Made by a program: the position numbers and the translations under genes. DNA of 64,000 nt, taken from assembly GCA_027488975.1 (NCBI GenBank), contig JAIYAQ010000002.1:1-64000 (forward strand), written 5' to 3'. The notes under the pieces are model-generated. The model was not told the origin of the DNA. It saw only the letters and a program-made list of their open reading frames with translations, and made no database searches. This document shows positions 51,008-61,980 of this stretch, one piece after another. Numbering within the stretch: the stretch's first letter is position 1; every line of letters starts with the position of its first letter. Source of the stretch: Cyanobium sp. E1_MAG_00006 (lineage in GTDB: Bacteria > Cyanobacteriota > Cyanobacteriia > PCC-6307 > Cyanobiaceae).

Positions 51008-51018
51008 CGGCCATTGCC

Positions 51019-52248
51019 ATGACCCTGCGAGATCTCTGCCCGGCCCTGGCCAATAAGGCCTACTTCAACTACGGGGGGCAGGGACCGCTGCCGGATCCTG
51101 CCCTGGAGGCGATCATCGCCAGCTGGCGCACCATCCAGGAGCTGGGGCCCTTCAGCCTGGCCGTCTGGCCCTTCGTGGAACGGGAAACAACCCGGGTGCG
51201 CGATGCCCTGGCCGGCCTGTGCGGCGTGGCTCCCCATCGGCTGGCGCTCACGGAGAACGTCACCAGCGGCTGCGTTCTGCCCTTATGGGGCCTGCCGTGG
51301 CAGCAGGGCGATGTTCTGTTGATCAGCGACTGTGAGCATCCCGGCGTGGTGGCGGCCTGCCGGGAACTGGCACGTCGTGAACGACTGCAACTCGCCACCC
51401 TGCCGGTGCAGCAGCTCTGCCGCTCCACGCCTGCGGCCCTGCTGCCGGATGCGGTGCTGGCCAGCCTGGACCAGCACCTCAGCGCTAACACCCGCCTGGT
51501 GGTGCTCTCCCATCTGCTCTGGAACACCGGTGCCGTGATGCCGATCAAGGCGGTGGCGGAGCGGCTGCGGGATCACCCCCGCCAGCCGTGGCTGCTGGTG
51601 GATGCGGCCCAGTCCATGGGCAGCATGCCGGTGGCTGAGGCTGCCGCTGCCGCCGACATCTATGCCTTCACCGGTCACAAGTGGTGCTGCGGGCCGGAGG
51701 GACTGGGCGGCGTGGCCCTGTCGGAGCGGTTGCTGGAGCAGGCCAGCCCGACCCTGATGGGCTGGCGCAGCCTGCGCCACGAGGCCGATGCCGGCAGCCC
51801 CTGGCACCGTGATGCCAGGCGCTTTGAGGTGGCCACCTCCTGCCTGCCTCTCTGCAGTGGCCTGGCCACATCGCTCGAACTGCTGGCCGCCGAGGGCAGC
51901 CCCGAGGCGCGACTGGCCGGGATCCGAGCCGCCAGCGGTCAGCTCTGGCAGGGCCTGCAGGCGATTGCCGGGATCCATACCGTTCTGAGCGAGCCGCCGA
52001 CGGCGGGCCTGGTGAGCTTCGCGCTGCAGTCAGCGGAAAGCTCTGGCTTGGATGCTGGTTGCCCTCCCGGGTCCACTCCTGGCCAGGGTCTCACCGCGAA
52101 ACACGCCGCTGTGGTGCGGCAACTGGGTGAGCGGAACATCTGGATTCGCCAGCTGGATGATCCCGAGAGCCTGCGGGCCTGCACCCACATCACCACGACC
52201 AGCGCGGAGATCGATCAATTCCTGGCAGCGTTAACGGAGGCTGTGTAA
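51019..52248 (+). CDS. class V aminotransferase / cysteine desulfurase-like protein
   Basis: NYGGQGPLP, DAAQSMGSMPV, YAFTGHKWCCGPEGLGG (PLP Lys). Confidence 0.9.
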   Translation: MTLRDLCPALANKAYFNYGGQGPLPDPALEAIIASWRTIQELGPFSLAVWPFVERETTRVRDALAGLCGVAPHRLALTENVTSGCVLPLWGLPWQQGDVLLISDCEHPGVVAACRELARRERLQLATLPVQQLCRSTPAALLPDAVLASLDQHLSANTRLVVLSHLLWNTGAVMPIKAVAERLRDHPRQPWLLVDAAQSMGSMPVAEAAAAADIYAFTGHKWCCGPEGLGGVALSERLLEQASPTLMGWRSLRHEADAGSPWHRDARRFEVATSCLPLCSGLATSLELLAAEGSPEARLAGIRAASGQLWQGLQAIAGIHTVLSEPPTAGLVSFALQSAESSGLDAGCPPGSTPGQGLTAKHAAVVRQLGERNIWIRQLDDPESLRACTHITTTSAEIDQFLAALTEAV

Positions 52249-52289
52249 GACCCCGTGCCGGTTGTGGGCCATGAACAGGGAGAAAACTT

Positions 52290-52751
52290 GTGCAAATCGA
52301 ACCCAGCGGATCTGCCGCAGTGAAGCTGAAGCAGATGCTGCGATTCGCATCGATGCGACATCAACACAACCTGCTTCTGGCTGCCTGTGCGGCAGGCCTG
52401 AGTTGTTCACTGGCCGTGGCTGATCCGATGATGGCACCGCCAGCCGAGGCCATGCCGCTGCTGGCTCAGGCCGCCGTGGAGAAGGCCTCGCCTTTTGCCT
52501 CGGCCAAGGATGAAACTGGCGCCGGAGCTGCTGTTGAATCGCCGGTCGGAGCCCTGAAGGAGCTTGCCGGCACGAAGGCGAAGGGCACCAAAAAGAACTC
52601 TCCCTTCGCTGCCGCCAAGGAGAGTGATGATGTAACCCACGATGACCTCAAGGTCGATCGATCCAGGCTGTGGTGGTTGTTGCTGCCCGTGGGGCTGGCG
52701 GCGATCAGCTACGGCGCCCTGAAGAGTCAGGAGGGAGAAGGCGAGGCCTGA
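52290..52751 (+). CDS. secreted/membrane-anchored hypothetical protein
   Basis: Signal peptide, repeated SPFA(S/A)AK motif, C-terminal TM; start codon uncertain (GTG 52290 or ATG 52335). Confidence 0.5.
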   Translation: MQIEPSGSAAVKLKQMLRFASMRHQHNLLLAACAAGLSCSLAVADPMMAPPAEAMPLLAQAAVEKASPFASAKDETGAGAAVESPVGALKELAGTKAKGTKKNSPFAAAKESDDVTHDDLKVDRSRLWWLLLPVGLAAISYGALKSQEGEGEA

Positions 52752-52781
52752 TCCCACTTGCTCTGGGCAGGCGCCTGAGGC

Positions 52782-53519
52782 TCACTCCCGGCCGTCGAGC
52801 AGCTGGCGCTGAACCCAGCCGGCCAGCAGAGCGCCCACGATCGGGGCGAGCCAGAACAGCCAGAGCTGTCCAACGGCATCACCACCCACCCACAGCGCCA
52901 CACCGGTGCTGCGGGCTGGGTTCACGGAGGTGTTGGTCACGGGGATGCTGATCAGGTGGATCAGCGTCAGCGACAGGCCGACAGGCACACCGGCGAAGCC
53001 CAGCGGCGCCTTCTTATGGGTAGAGCCCAGGATCACCAGCAGGAAGATGAAGGTGAGCACCACCTCGATCACCAGGGCTGAGACCAGGCCGTAGCCGCCG
53101 GGGGAGTGGGCACCGAAGCCGTTGGTGGCCAGAGGGTTGGAGCCCGAAAGCTCAAAGCCGGCCCGACCCGAGGCGATGCCGTAGATGAGGCCGCCCGCGA
53201 TCACGGCGCCAAGCACCTGAGCCACGATGTAGGGGAGCAGTTCGGAGCCGCGGAAGCGGCCGCTGGCCCAGAGGCCGAAGCTCACGGCCGGGTTGATGTG
53301 GCAGCCGGACACGTGGCCGATGGTGTAGGCCATCACCAGCAGGGTGAGACCGAAGGCCAGAGACACACCCAGGAAGCCCAGGCCCAGAGGATTGCTTTCC
53401 GCCTGGGCATAGGGGAAGACGGCGGCGAGAACGGCGCTGCCGCAGCCACCAAACACAAGCACGAAGGTGCCGATCAACTCGGCCAGAAACTTTCTAGACA
53501 GGGGCTGGGACTGGGACAT
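52782..53519 (-). CDS. aqpZ: aquaporin Z-like channel
   Basis: [11 protein letters not shown] and [11 protein letters not shown] double NPA motifs. Confidence 0.94.
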   Translation of the reverse strand: MSQSQPLSRKFLAELIGTFVLVFGGCGSAVLAAVFPYAQAESNPLGLGFLGVSLAFGLTLLVMAYTIGHVSGCHINPAVSFGLWASGRFRGSELLPYIVAQVLGAVIAGGLIYGIASGRAGFELSGSNPLATNGFGAHSPGGYGLVSALVIEVVLTFIFLLVILGSTHKKAPLGFAGVPVGLSLTLIHLISIPVTNTSVNPARSTGVALWVGGDAVGQLWLFWLAPIVGALLAGWVQRQLLDGRE

Positions 53520-53636
53520 TGCCCGTCGTACACGAATGCGCCGTTGGAAATTACGGGACGATCGGCTCCAGATCAGGCCGTGATGGTCTGTTCGTGCATC
53601 GGTTGGCGCCCCGGCGCCGGCTGAGGGACCTGCCGC

Positions 53637-55160
53637 TCAGCAGGGCCTTGCCCTGAGGGCCTTTTCGGCTTCCTCACGATCATCGAAGTGGATCTTGCTG
53701 GTGCCCAGGATCTGGTAGTCCTCATGGCCCTTGCCGGCGATCAGCACCAGATCACCCGCCGCGGCGCCGGCGATGGCGCTGGCGATGGCCGTGGCCCGGT
53801 CCGCTTCCACCTGCAGGGCCGTGCCGGCGGGAATCCCGGCCACCACGTCGTCCAGGATCCGCTGGGGGTCCTCGGTGCGGGGATTGTCGGACGTCACCAC
53901 CAGCTGATCCGCCAGCCGGGCGGCGATGGCGCCCATCTGCGGCCGTTTGCTGCGATCGCGGTCGCCGCCGCAGCCGAACACGCAGATCAGCCGTCCGCTG
54001 GTGAACGGGCGACAGGCGTTGAGCGCACTCTCCAGGCCATCGGGTGTGTGGGCGTAATCCACCAGCACCGCCGGCAGCTTGCCCTCGCCGCACTCCAGCC
54101 GCGCCACGGCCACCCGCTCCATCCGGCCCGGCACACCACGGAAATCCGCCAGAGCCTCCAGCAACGGCTGCAGCGGCAGCCCCTGCTGCAGCAGAGCGCC
54201 CACCGCCTGCAGCTGGTTCATCAGGTTGAAGCGACCCAGCAGAGGTGAGCGGAACGCACCCCGGCCCAGCGGGCTCACCAGCAGGCCACGCACGCCATCG
54301 GCACTGAACTGCAGCTCCTCCATGCGAAGCTCGGCTGCGCTGCCGGGCTCGAGGCTGCAGCGCCAGCAACCTGCCCCCAGTCGTTCCGCCAGTTTGCGGC
54401 CCCAGGCGTCGTCCACATTGATCACCGCCCGCGGACCCTCGGCCGGTTCCAGCTCCAGCAGGGGAGGCTGGAACAGGAGAGCCTTGGCCTCGAAGTAGGC
54501 CTGCATCGACGGGTGGTAGTCGAGGTGGTCCTGGGTGAGGTTGGTGAACACGGCGCCGGCGAACCGGCAGCCGCTGATGCGCTGCTGATCGAGGGCGTGC
54601 GAGCTCACCTCCATCGCCCCGATGCGGGCGCCGGCCTCCACGGCCTGGGCCAGCTGGCCCTGCAGCACATCGGCAAAGGCGGTGGTGTGCTGGGCCGTCA
54701 CGCTCTGACCGGGCCAGCGGTTCATCAGGGTGCCGAACAGGGCGGTGGGCTGGCCGCAGCTGCAGGCCAGGTGCTCAAGCAGATGGGTGGTGGTGGTCTT
54801 GCCGTTGGTTCCGGTCACACCGATCAGCTTCAGGCGCTGGCTTGGGTCCTGCCAGAACGCCGCTGCCAGCAGGCCGGCCCAGCGCGACACCGGCTCGGGC
54901 ACCACCAGCACAGGGTCGCCGTCGGCGGGGGGGCGAGCCTCGGCGGCGCCACGGCCGATCACCGCAGCCACGGCACCGGCCTGCAGGGCCTCCGGCCAGA
55001 AGCGCCCACCATCCACGGAGGTGCCGGGCAGGCCCACGAACAGGGTGCCGTGCCCCACCCGGCGCGAATCGCAGCTGACCCCGCTTACCTCGGCATTGGC
55101 CAGGCCGGGGGGCACGCCCAGTCCGGTCTGACGCAGCAGGGGATGCAGCCGTTGGGTCAT
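53637..55160 (-). CDS. murE: UDP-N-acetylmuramoyl-L-alanyl-D-glutamate--2,6-diaminopimelate ligase
   Basis: [45 protein letters not shown]. Confidence 0.96.
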   Translation of the reverse strand: MTQRLHPLLRQTGLGVPPGLANAEVSGVSCDSRRVGHGTLFVGLPGTSVDGGRFWPEALQAGAVAAVIGRGAAEARPPADGDPVLVVPEPVSRWAGLLAAAFWQDPSQRLKLIGVTGTNGKTTTTHLLEHLACSCGQPTALFGTLMNRWPGQSVTAQHTTAFADVLQGQLAQAVEAGARIGAMEVSSHALDQQRISGCRFAGAVFTNLTQDHLDYHPSMQAYFEAKALLFQPPLLELEPAEGPRAVINVDDAWGRKLAERLGAGCWRCSLEPGSAAELRMEELQFSADGVRGLLVSPLGRGAFRSPLLGRFNLMNQLQAVGALLQQGLPLQPLLEALADFRGVPGRMERVAVARLECGEGKLPAVLVDYAHTPDGLESALNACRPFTSGRLICVFGCGGDRDRSKRPQMGAIAARLADQLVVTSDNPRTEDPQRILDDVVAGIPAGTALQVEADRATAIASAIAGAAAGDLVLIAGKGHEDYQILGTSKIHFDDREEAEKALRARPC

Positions 55161-55192
55161 GGATGCCGGCATCAGGGGGCAACGGGCCAGTT

Positions 55193-55519
55193 CTAGGCGG
55201 ATGTGGCCGGGAAAACGTCGCCGCGGTCACCAGTCCCGTGAGCCTCAGCCAAAACCCCCTGATCTTGGAGCCAGCGGCGCAGAGCCTGGGCGCTCAGCCG
55301 CGGGGACGGCCGCGGCAGTTCCCGCTCGCCGGCCTCGCTCGGCAGCAGCAGCACCGGCACCTCCAGGCCGTAGCGGGCCTGCAACACGGCATCGCCATCC
55401 ACATCCCGCAGCTCCAGCGGGATCTGCAGCAACCGCAGCTTCTCCTCCAGCCCCTCGCAGAGGCAGCAGCCCCGGCGGGTGAGCAGCACGAGGGCGGCCG
55501 TGGCGGAATCACTGGGCAT
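55193..55519 (-). CDS. glutaredoxin-family (DUF836-like) protein
   Basis: [20 protein letters not shown]...[23 protein letters not shown]. Confidence 0.8.
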   Translation of the reverse strand: MPSDSATAALVLLTRRGCCLCEGLEEKLRLLQIPLELRDVDGDAVLQARYGLEVPVLLLPSEAGERELPRPSPRLSAQALRRWLQDQGVLAEAHGTGDRGDVFPATSA

Positions 55520-55520
55520 G

Positions 55521-55748
55521 TCAGTCCGGCACGGGGTCGCAGCCGCAGGGGGTGAACGGGTGGCAGCGCAGCAGCCTGCGGGCCGTGAGCCAGCTGCCGC
55601 GCCAGGGGCCATGGCGTTCGATCGCCTCCAGCCCGTAGGCGCTGCAGCTGGGGATGAAGCGGCAGCGGGGTGGCCCCAGCAGCGGCGAGATCCAGCTGCG
55701 GTAGGCGGTGATCAGGGCGAGCAGCAACCCTTGCAGCAGGCGATTCAT
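55521..55748 (-). CDS. yidD: membrane protein insertion efficiency factor YidD
   Basis: [37 protein letters not shown]. Confidence 0.94.
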   Translation of the reverse strand: MNRLLQGLLLALITAYRSWISPLLGPPRCRFIPSCSAYGLEAIERHGPWRGSWLTARRLLRCHPFTPCGCDPVPD

Positions 55749-55866
55749 CGGGGCGCGCACCGGGCGATAGGATTGCCGGCTGGCATGGTCTCAGCCAGCG
55801 CTGCAGGGGATTTCCTCCCATGCTCGCAGGCCGCTCCAGCCTGGATCAACCTGAACACCGTTCTCC

Positions 55867-56475
55867 ATGTCTCGCTACCGCGGCCCTCGTCTGAGGATCA
55901 CGCGGCGCTTGGGAGACCTTCCCGGTCTCACCCGTAAGTCCGCCAAGCGGTCTTATCCCCCCGGTCAGCACGGCCAAGCCCGTCGCAAGCGCTCCGAATA
56001 CGCCATCCGCCTCGAAGAGAAGCAGAAGCTTCGCTTCAACTACGGCATTTCCGAACGTCAGCTGGTTCGCTACGTGAAGAAAGCCCGTGCCCAGGAGGGT
56101 TCCACTGGAACCAACCTGCTGAAACTGCTCGAGAACCGTCTCGACAACGTCTGCTTCCGCCTTGGCTTCGGCCCCACCGTTCCCGGTGCCCGTCAGCTGG
56201 TGAACCATGGCCACGTGACCGTGAACGGCCGCGTCGTGGACATCCCCAGCTACCAGTGCAAGGCCGGCGATGTGGTCGCCATCCGTGAGCGCAAGCAGAG
56301 CAAGAAACTGGCTGAAACCAACCTGGAATTCCCAGGCCTGGCCAATATCCCCCCCCACCTCGAGCTCGACAAGAACAAGCAGGTCGCCAAGGTGATCAGC
56401 AAGTGCGAGCGCGAGTGGGTCGCCCTTGAGATCAACGAACTGCTGGTGGTGGAGTTCTACTCCCGCAAAGTCTGA
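55867..56475 (+). CDS. rpsD: 30S ribosomal protein S4
   Basis: [24 protein letters not shown]...[27 protein letters not shown]. Confidence 0.98.
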   Translation: MSRYRGPRLRITRRLGDLPGLTRKSAKRSYPPGQHGQARRKRSEYAIRLEEKQKLRFNYGISERQLVRYVKKARAQEGSTGTNLLKLLENRLDNVCFRLGFGPTVPGARQLVNHGHVTVNGRVVDIPSYQCKAGDVVAIRERKQSKKLAETNLEFPGLANIPPHLELDKNKQVAKVISKCEREWVALEINELLVVEFYSRKV

Positions 56476-56500
56476 TCACGGCTGGGTTGCTCGTTGCCCC

Positions 56501-56531
56501 AAAGCCCGGCCTCCATGGCCGGGCTTTTTTT
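56501..56531 (+). terminator. rho-independent-type terminator downstream of rpsD
   Basis: AAAGCCCGGCC-TCCAT-GGCCGGGCTTTTTTT. Confidence 0.85.
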
Positions 56532-56564
56532 GTGGGATGTTGCGGCTCCACAAGCCGCCTCCCT

Positions 56565-57449
56565 TCAGCCGTTGATCAGGGTTTCGATCGCCGCGGTGAT
56601 GTCGGCCTGACGCATCAGCGATTCGCCCACCAGCACCGCATCAGCGCCAGCGCTCTGCACACGGTCGAGATCGTCGCGCGTGAACAGGCCCGATTCGCTC
56701 ACCAGCAGGCAGCCCCTGGCGCGGATCTGCTCGCCGTAGCGTTCGGTGAGCTGCTCCGTGGTGGCCAGATCGGTGTGGAAGGTGGCGAGGTCGCGGTTGT
56801 TGATGCCGATCAGCTGCACGCCCTCGAGGGCCAGCACCCGCTCCAGTTCGGCGGCGTCATGCACCTCCACCAGCACCGCCAGCCCCAGGCTGCGGGCCAC
56901 CTTGAGCAGGTAGGCCATGTCCACATCGGTGAGGATCGCGGCGATCAGCAGGGCGGCATCGGCGCCGGCGGCGCGGGCCTGATACAGCTGATAAGGGCTG
57001 AGGACGAAGTCCTTGCACAGCAGCGGCAGCTCCACCACCTGGCGCACCTGCACCAGCGCCTCAAACCCACCCTGGAAGAACTGTTTGTCGGTGAGTACCG
57101 ACAGGCAGCTGGCGCCGCCGGCGGCGTAGCCACGGGCGATGGCCTCGGGATCGAAGTCTTCCCGGATCACGCCCTTGCTGGGGCTGGCCTTCTTGATCTC
57201 GGCGATCACCGCCGGTTTGCGGCAGGAGGCCTTGAGGGCCGCCACGAAATCGCGCGGCGGGGGCAGCTCGGCCACCTGCTTCTTGAGCTGCTCGAGGCTG
57301 ACGCGATCGCGGGCCACCGTGATCTCGCGGTCCTTGGCCCAGACGATCGCCTCGAGGATGTTGCGGGGTTCGCTGTCCTCGTGGGGGATGGCGTACTCGA
57401 GGTGCGCCACCTTCACTTTCGGATTGGGCGGCCGACGGCGGATTTCCAT
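56565..57449 (-). CDS. trpC: indole-3-glycerol phosphate synthase
   Basis: [62 protein letters not shown]. Confidence 0.96.
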   Translation of the reverse strand: MEIRRRPPNPKVKVAHLEYAIPHEDSEPRNILEAIVWAKDREITVARDRVSLEQLKKQVAELPPPRDFVAALKASCRKPAVIAEIKKASPSKGVIREDFDPEAIARGYAAGGASCLSVLTDKQFFQGGFEALVQVRQVVELPLLCKDFVLSPYQLYQARAAGADAALLIAAILTDVDMAYLLKVARSLGLAVLVEVHDAAELERVLALEGVQLIGINNRDLATFHTDLATTEQLTERYGEQIRARGCLLVSESGLFTRDDLDRVQSAGADAVLVGESLMRQADITAAIETLING

Positions 57450-57454
57450 GGTGC

Positions 57455-58897
57455 TCAACCTGCCACCGCCATGGCGGCCTGCTTGTAGGCCACTTCCACC
57501 ACTTCGCTGAGGGTGGGGTGGGTGTGCACCTCGTTGGCCAGCTGCTTCACGCTCTGGCGGCGGGCCACGGCGTTGGCGATCTCCTGGATCAGGTCGGCCG
57601 CGTGCAATCCATAGATGTGGGCGCCGAGCACTTCGCCGCTGGCCTTGTTGAACAGCAGCTTCATCAGGCCGTCGCTCTCCAGCTCCGCCAGGGCCTTGGA
57701 GTTGGCCTTGAAGTAGCTGCGCACCAGACCCAGCTCGAATCCGTCCTTCGCCGCCAGCTCCTTGGCATCGGCTTCGCTCAGGCCCACCGAGCTGATTTCA
57801 GGGTGGGTGAAGGTGGCCGCAGGGATCGAGCGGTAGTCGATCGTGCGCGGGTGGCCGAGGATGTTGTCCACCGCCACGGTGCCCTGGGCGGCGGCGGTGT
57901 GGGCCAGCATCATCTTGCCGGTCACGTCGCCCACGGCCCACAGGTGCGGCACGGGGGCACCATTCACCAGCACGCGCAGCTGATCATCCACGGGGATGAA
58001 GCCGCGGTTGGTCTCGATGCCGCAGGCTTCCAGGTTCAGCCCCTTGCTGCTCGGCACCCGGCCGGTGGCCACCAGCACCGCATCCACCTCCAGGGTTTCC
58101 ACCGGCTCGCGGGTCTGCATGTCCACCAGTTCGATCTGGACCGGGGCACCCGGCTTGATCGATTTCGCCAGAACGCCGGAGCGGGCGTCGATCTCGCGCC
58201 CCTCGATCAGGTTGCGGGCGGCGATCTTGGCGATGTCGGGATCGAAGGTGGGCATCACCCGATCCAGGGCCTCGATCATCGTGACTTCGCAGCCCAGAGC
58301 GGTGTACACATCGGCAAATTCCAGGCCGATGTAGCCGCTGCCGATGATCGCGAGCCAGCGCGGCAGCCACTCCAGGCTGACGGCCTCGTCGCTGGTGAAC
58401 ACGGTGCGGCCGTCCGTTTCGATGCCGGGGGGCACAAACGGATCGGAACCGGTGGCGATGATCACGTCGCGGCCGCTGAGCACGCGGTCGACGCCGTTGA
58501 TCTCACGCACACCCACCTTCTGGGGCCCCTCCAGCCGGCCCGTGCCGCGGATGATCGTGACGCCGGCGCGCTCGAGCGTTTTGGTGAGGTTGGCGCGGAT
58601 CGTGGCCACCAGCTGATTGGCGTGATCGGCGATTTTCTGGCGCTCGAAGCGCACCGGGGCCGCATGGATGCCGAAGCCCTTGAGGTGTTCAACGTTGGCC
58701 AGTTCGCGCACCCGGCCGCTGGCGGCCAGCAGCGCCTTGGAGGGCACGCAGCCGCGGTTCACGCAGGTGCCGCCCATGTCGCGGCTTTCGATGATCGCCG
58801 TGCGCAGGCCGTGGTCGGCGGCGTGCTTGGCCGCATCGAAGCCGCCGTAGCCGGCGCCGATGACGATCACATCGAAATCGAAGCTGCCCTCGCTCAC
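57455..58897 (-). CDS. lpdA: dihydrolipoyl dehydrogenase
   Basis: [33 protein letters not shown] redox Cys pair, C-terminal HTHPTLSE. Confidence 0.94.
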   Translation of the reverse strand: MSEGSFDFDVIVIGAGYGGFDAAKHAADHGLRTAIIESRDMGGTCVNRGCVPSKALLAASGRVRELANVEHLKGFGIHAAPVRFERQKIADHANQLVATIRANLTKTLERAGVTIIRGTGRLEGPQKVGVREINGVDRVLSGRDVIIATGSDPFVPPGIETDGRTVFTSDEAVSLEWLPRWLAIIGSGYIGLEFADVYTALGCEVTMIEALDRVMPTFDPDIAKIAARNLIEGREIDARSGVLAKSIKPGAPVQIELVDMQTREPVETLEVDAVLVATGRVPSSKGLNLEACGIETNRGFIPVDDQLRVLVNGAPVPHLWAVGDVTGKMMLAHTAAAQGTVAVDNILGHPRTIDYRSIPAATFTHPEISSVGLSEADAKELAAKDGFELGLVRSYFKANSKALAELESDGLMKLLFNKASGEVLGAHIYGLHAADLIQEIANAVARRQSVKQLANEVHTHPTLSEVVEVAYKQAAMAVAG

Positions 58898-58942
58898 CGG
58901 ATTGCCTGCTCAGTAGGCGGGCATTCTCTCCTGTCAGGGGAC

Positions 58943-59764
58943 TCAGCCCCGCTGACATTGCTGCCGCCAGCGCTCGAGCAGCAGTGGCCCGGCTGCCACC
59001 GCCACATTCAGGGATTCCACCGCGGTGCTGTGGGGGATGGTGACCCGCTGGCTGGCCAGGGCCGCCAGCTCGGGGTGCAGGCCGGCGCCCTCATTGCCCA
59101 GCAGCAGCACCGTGGGTCTGGTCCAGTCCAGTTGCCAATAGGGGAGTGGCGGCTCCGCTCCGGCGGCAGCTCCCTCCACCAGGGTGGCCACGAGCTGGTG
59201 GCCGGTGCTGAGGGCGCCTTCCAGCAGCGGCCTGAGAGCAGCTCGATCGGCTTCGCGCCGCAGGGGCAGGGCCAAGGCGGCCCCGGCAGAGGCCCGCAGC
59301 ACCTTCGGCTGCCAGGGGTCGGCGCCGCCGGCCAGCCACACCTCCTTCACGCCGGCCGCCAGGGCGGTGCGCAACAGCGTGCCGAGATTGCCGGGGTCCT
59401 GCAGCTGATCGAGGGCCAGCACGAAGCCACCTCCACCCTCTCCTCCACCGCTGGCCTGCGGCAGGGCTGCGGTTGGCAGGGTGAGCACCACGCCATCGGG
59501 GTGCTCGGTGGTGGCCACCGCCGCCAGGACCTCCTCGCTCACTGGTTGCACCGTTGGCGCATCCGTCGGCAGCAGGCCGTCGTGGCGTTCCAGCCAGGCC
59601 GGAGTGGCCAGGATCCGCTCGGGCTGCAACCCCAGCCGCCTCACCTCCTGCAGCAGATGGGTTCCTTCCAGCAGCAGCAGTCCCTGCTCACGCCGCCCCC
59701 GGGGCTGATGCAGCGCCCGCAGGCGGGCCACCAGGGGATTGCGGCGACTGGTGATCAGCTCCAC
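58943..59764 (-). CDS. TrmH/SpoU family RNA methyltransferase
   Basis: LDQLQDPGNLGTLLRTALAAG, LLLGNEGAGL, IPHSTAVESLNVAVAAGPLL. Confidence 0.92.
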   Translation of the reverse strand: MELITSRRNPLVARLRALHQPRGRREQGLLLLEGTHLLQEVRRLGLQPERILATPAWLERHDGLLPTDAPTVQPVSEEVLAAVATTEHPDGVVLTLPTAALPQASGGGEGGGGFVLALDQLQDPGNLGTLLRTALAAGVKEVWLAGGADPWQPKVLRASAGAALALPLRREADRAALRPLLEGALSTGHQLVATLVEGAAAGAEPPLPYWQLDWTRPTVLLLGNEGAGLHPELAALASQRVTIPHSTAVESLNVAVAAGPLLLERWRQQCQRG

Positions 59765-59787
59765 GGGCGTTGGGTACCGCAGGGGGC

Positions 59788-60036
59788 TCAGAAGCTCTGG
59801 TGGCGGCGCACATGCAGGCCTTCGCCGACCACAAGCTTGTGCTCCTGCAGATCCAGACCCCGCACCGCGGCGACCTCACCCTTGAGTCCCTCGGTGGTCA
59901 GGTTCTTGATCAGCTCCTTGATCAGGATGTCTTCGATCGTGTTCTGGTCGAAGGCATCCGGTGTGAGCGCCTCGAGGAACTTGCCCATTTTGGAGGCCAT
60001 CACCTCGGAGGCATTGGTGATCTTGAGAACGAGCAT
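59788..60036 (-). CDS. small conserved-looking hypothetical protein
   Basis: 82-aa ORF MLVLKITNASEVMASKMGKFLEALTPDAFDQNTIEDILIKELIKNLTTEGLKG. Confidence 0.65.
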   Translation of the reverse strand: MLVLKITNASEVMASKMGKFLEALTPDAFDQNTIEDILIKELIKNLTTEGLKGEVAAVRGLDLQEHKLVVGEGLHVRRHQSF

Positions 60037-60221
60037 TGCGCCGGTCCGGTGAGAAGGCTGCGGGGGGCAGTCTGCTCGGCAGCAGCAATGCCCCCCTGGT
60101 CACAGCCCCAAGCTGGACACGGGAGTCCCGTAGCGCAAGCACCACGGCCGTGCTGCAACGGAGCGTTTCCCCCGAAACTGCCAGTACTGCCGGCCCACAC
60201 CCAAATCATCAAATCTGTAAC

Positions 60222-60249
60222 AAAAAGCCCCCCTCGCGTGAGGGGGGCT
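60222..60249 (-). terminator. rho-independent-type terminator downstream of tRNA-Leu(CAG)
   Basis: Reverse strand AGCCCCCCTC-ACGC-GAGGGGGGCTTTTT. Confidence 0.85.
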
Positions 60250-60255
60250 CGGAAG

Positions 60256-60339
60256 TGCGGATGGGGAGACTTGAACTCCCACGACATTGCTGCCACTAGT
60301 ACCTGAAACTAGCGCGTCTACCAATTCCGCCACATCCGC
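60256..60339 (-). tRNA. tRNA-Leu (anticodon CAG)
   Basis: Reverse strand GCGGATGTGGCGGAATTGGTAGACGCGCTAGTTTCAGGTACTAG...GTTCAAGTCTCCCCATCCGCA. Confidence 0.94.
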
Positions 60340-60510
60340 TTGGGGTGGAGGTGGGCGCCTGCCGGCATCCCATGGCTGCCGTCATTGCGACGACTTCGGA
60401 AATGTACCCCATCGCCTGCGGGCAGAAAGGTCAGTTCCAGGGCCGGCCGTCTAGACGGTCTCAGGTTTGGTTGTCAAGATTGGGGCCCTAAAGGCGGGAC
60501 GCCCGAAGCC

Positions 60511-61833
60511 ATGACCTTGACTATTGTCCCGTCTCAGCAGATTCTCAATCCTCAGCTTGAGATCGCCGGCGGGCGTCAGCTCAGCGGTGAGCTGCGGGTG
60601 AGCGGAGCCAAGAACTCGGCCCTCGTGTTGATGGCCGCCAGCCTGCTCACCGAGGACCCGTTGCGCCTGCGCAACGTGCCGCCGCTCACCGACATCCAGG
60701 GGATGGCGGAGATCCTCAGCTCCCTGGGTGTCCAGGTGCGGCGCAGCCCCGACAGTGTCGAGATGGATGGCTCGGCGGTGTCCCACTCAGCGCCGCCCTA
60801 TGAGCTGGTGAACAGCCTGCGGGCCAGCTTCTTCTGCATCGGCCCCCTGCTGGCCCGGCTCGGTATCGCCCGCGTGCCCCTGCCCGGCGGCTGCCAGATC
60901 GGCACCAGGCCGGTGGTGGAGCACGTGAAGGGCCTCAAGGCGCTCGGTGCCCAGGTGACCATCGAGCACGGCGTGGTGTCGGCTGTGGTCCCCGGCCGCG
61001 GCCATCGCCTCACCGGCGGGCGCATCCACCTGGACTGCCCCAGCGTCGGCGCCACCGAGACGCTGATGATGGCCGCCGCTCTCGCCGATGGCGAGACGGT
61101 GATTGAGAACGCTGCCCTGGAGCCCGAGGTCGTCGATCTGGCCGGCCTGCTGCTGGCCATGGGCGCCCGGGTGCGGGGCGCCGGCACCCCCACCATCACC
61201 ATCGTCGGTGTGCAACGCCTGCACGGGGCCGACTACGCCGTGATTCCCGACCGGATCGAGGCTGGAACGTTCCTGCTGGCGGCGGCCATCACCCGCTCCC
61301 GCCTCACCGTAGGCCCGGTGATCACCGAACATCTCGGAGCCGTGCTCACCAAGCTGGAGGAGGTGGGCTGCCGCCTGGAGATTGACGGCACCAGCGTGAC
61401 CATCAGCGCCGATGCGATCAACGCCGTCGATCTGCGCACCCAGCCCTTCCCCGGTTTCCCCACCGACCTGCAGGCTCCGTTCATGAGCCTGCTGGCCACG
61501 GCCCAGGGCACCAGCGTGATCACCGAGAACATCTTCGAGAACCGTCTCCAGCACGTGGCCGAGCTGCAGCGCATGGGCTCCGCCATCCGCGTGCAGGGCA
61601 ACACCGCCTTCGTGGAGGGTGTCCCCCGCCTCAGCGGCGCACCGGTGCAGGGCAGTGATCTGCGTGCATCGGCGGCGATGGTGCTTGCAGGCCTGGCGGC
61701 TGAGGGCATCACCACCGTGCAGGGCCTGGAATATCTCGACCGGGGCTATGCCGATTTCGAGGGCAAGCTCAACGGGGTCGGCGCCTCGATCCGTCGCGTT
61801 GGCCCCAGCGGCGTCCTCAGCGCCGCGGCCTAA
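60511..61833 (+). CDS. murA: UDP-N-acetylglucosamine 1-carboxyvinyltransferase
   Basis: [60 protein letters not shown]. Confidence 0.97.
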   Translation: MTLTIVPSQQILNPQLEIAGGRQLSGELRVSGAKNSALVLMAASLLTEDPLRLRNVPPLTDIQGMAEILSSLGVQVRRSPDSVEMDGSAVSHSAPPYELVNSLRASFFCIGPLLARLGIARVPLPGGCQIGTRPVVEHVKGLKALGAQVTIEHGVVSAVVPGRGHRLTGGRIHLDCPSVGATETLMMAAALADGETVIENAALEPEVVDLAGLLLAMGARVRGAGTPTITIVGVQRLHGADYAVIPDRIEAGTFLLAAAITRSRLTVGPVITEHLGAVLTKLEEVGCRLEIDGTSVTISADAINAVDLRTQPFPGFPTDLQAPFMSLLATAQGTSVITENIFENRLQHVAELQRMGSAIRVQGNTAFVEGVPRLSGAPVQGSDLRASAAMVLAGLAAEGITTVQGLEYLDRGYADFEGKLNGVGASIRRVGPSGVLSAAA

Positions 61834-61845
61834 AGTCGCGCCTGC

Positions 61846-61927
61846 GGGAGCGTGCCGGAATTGGTAGACGGACTCGACTCAAAATCGAGCGCCTTCGGGC
61901 ATGTGGGTTCGAGTCCCACCGCTCCCA
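61846..61927 (+). tRNA. tRNA-Leu (anticodon CAA)
   Basis: GGGAGCG...CGCTCCC acceptor; CTCGA-CTCAAAA-TCGAG anticodon arm. Confidence 0.94.
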
Positions 61928-61980
61928 TCACAACCTTGGTCACGGCACCGCCGCGCCAGGCACCGCCCCACTCGGCGGTG

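Noticed and set aside
57518-60052. 844-aa plus-strand ORF
   Set aside because: Shadow ORF antisense to lpdA, trmH-like and the small hypothetical gene; Gly/His/Gln-biased composition.
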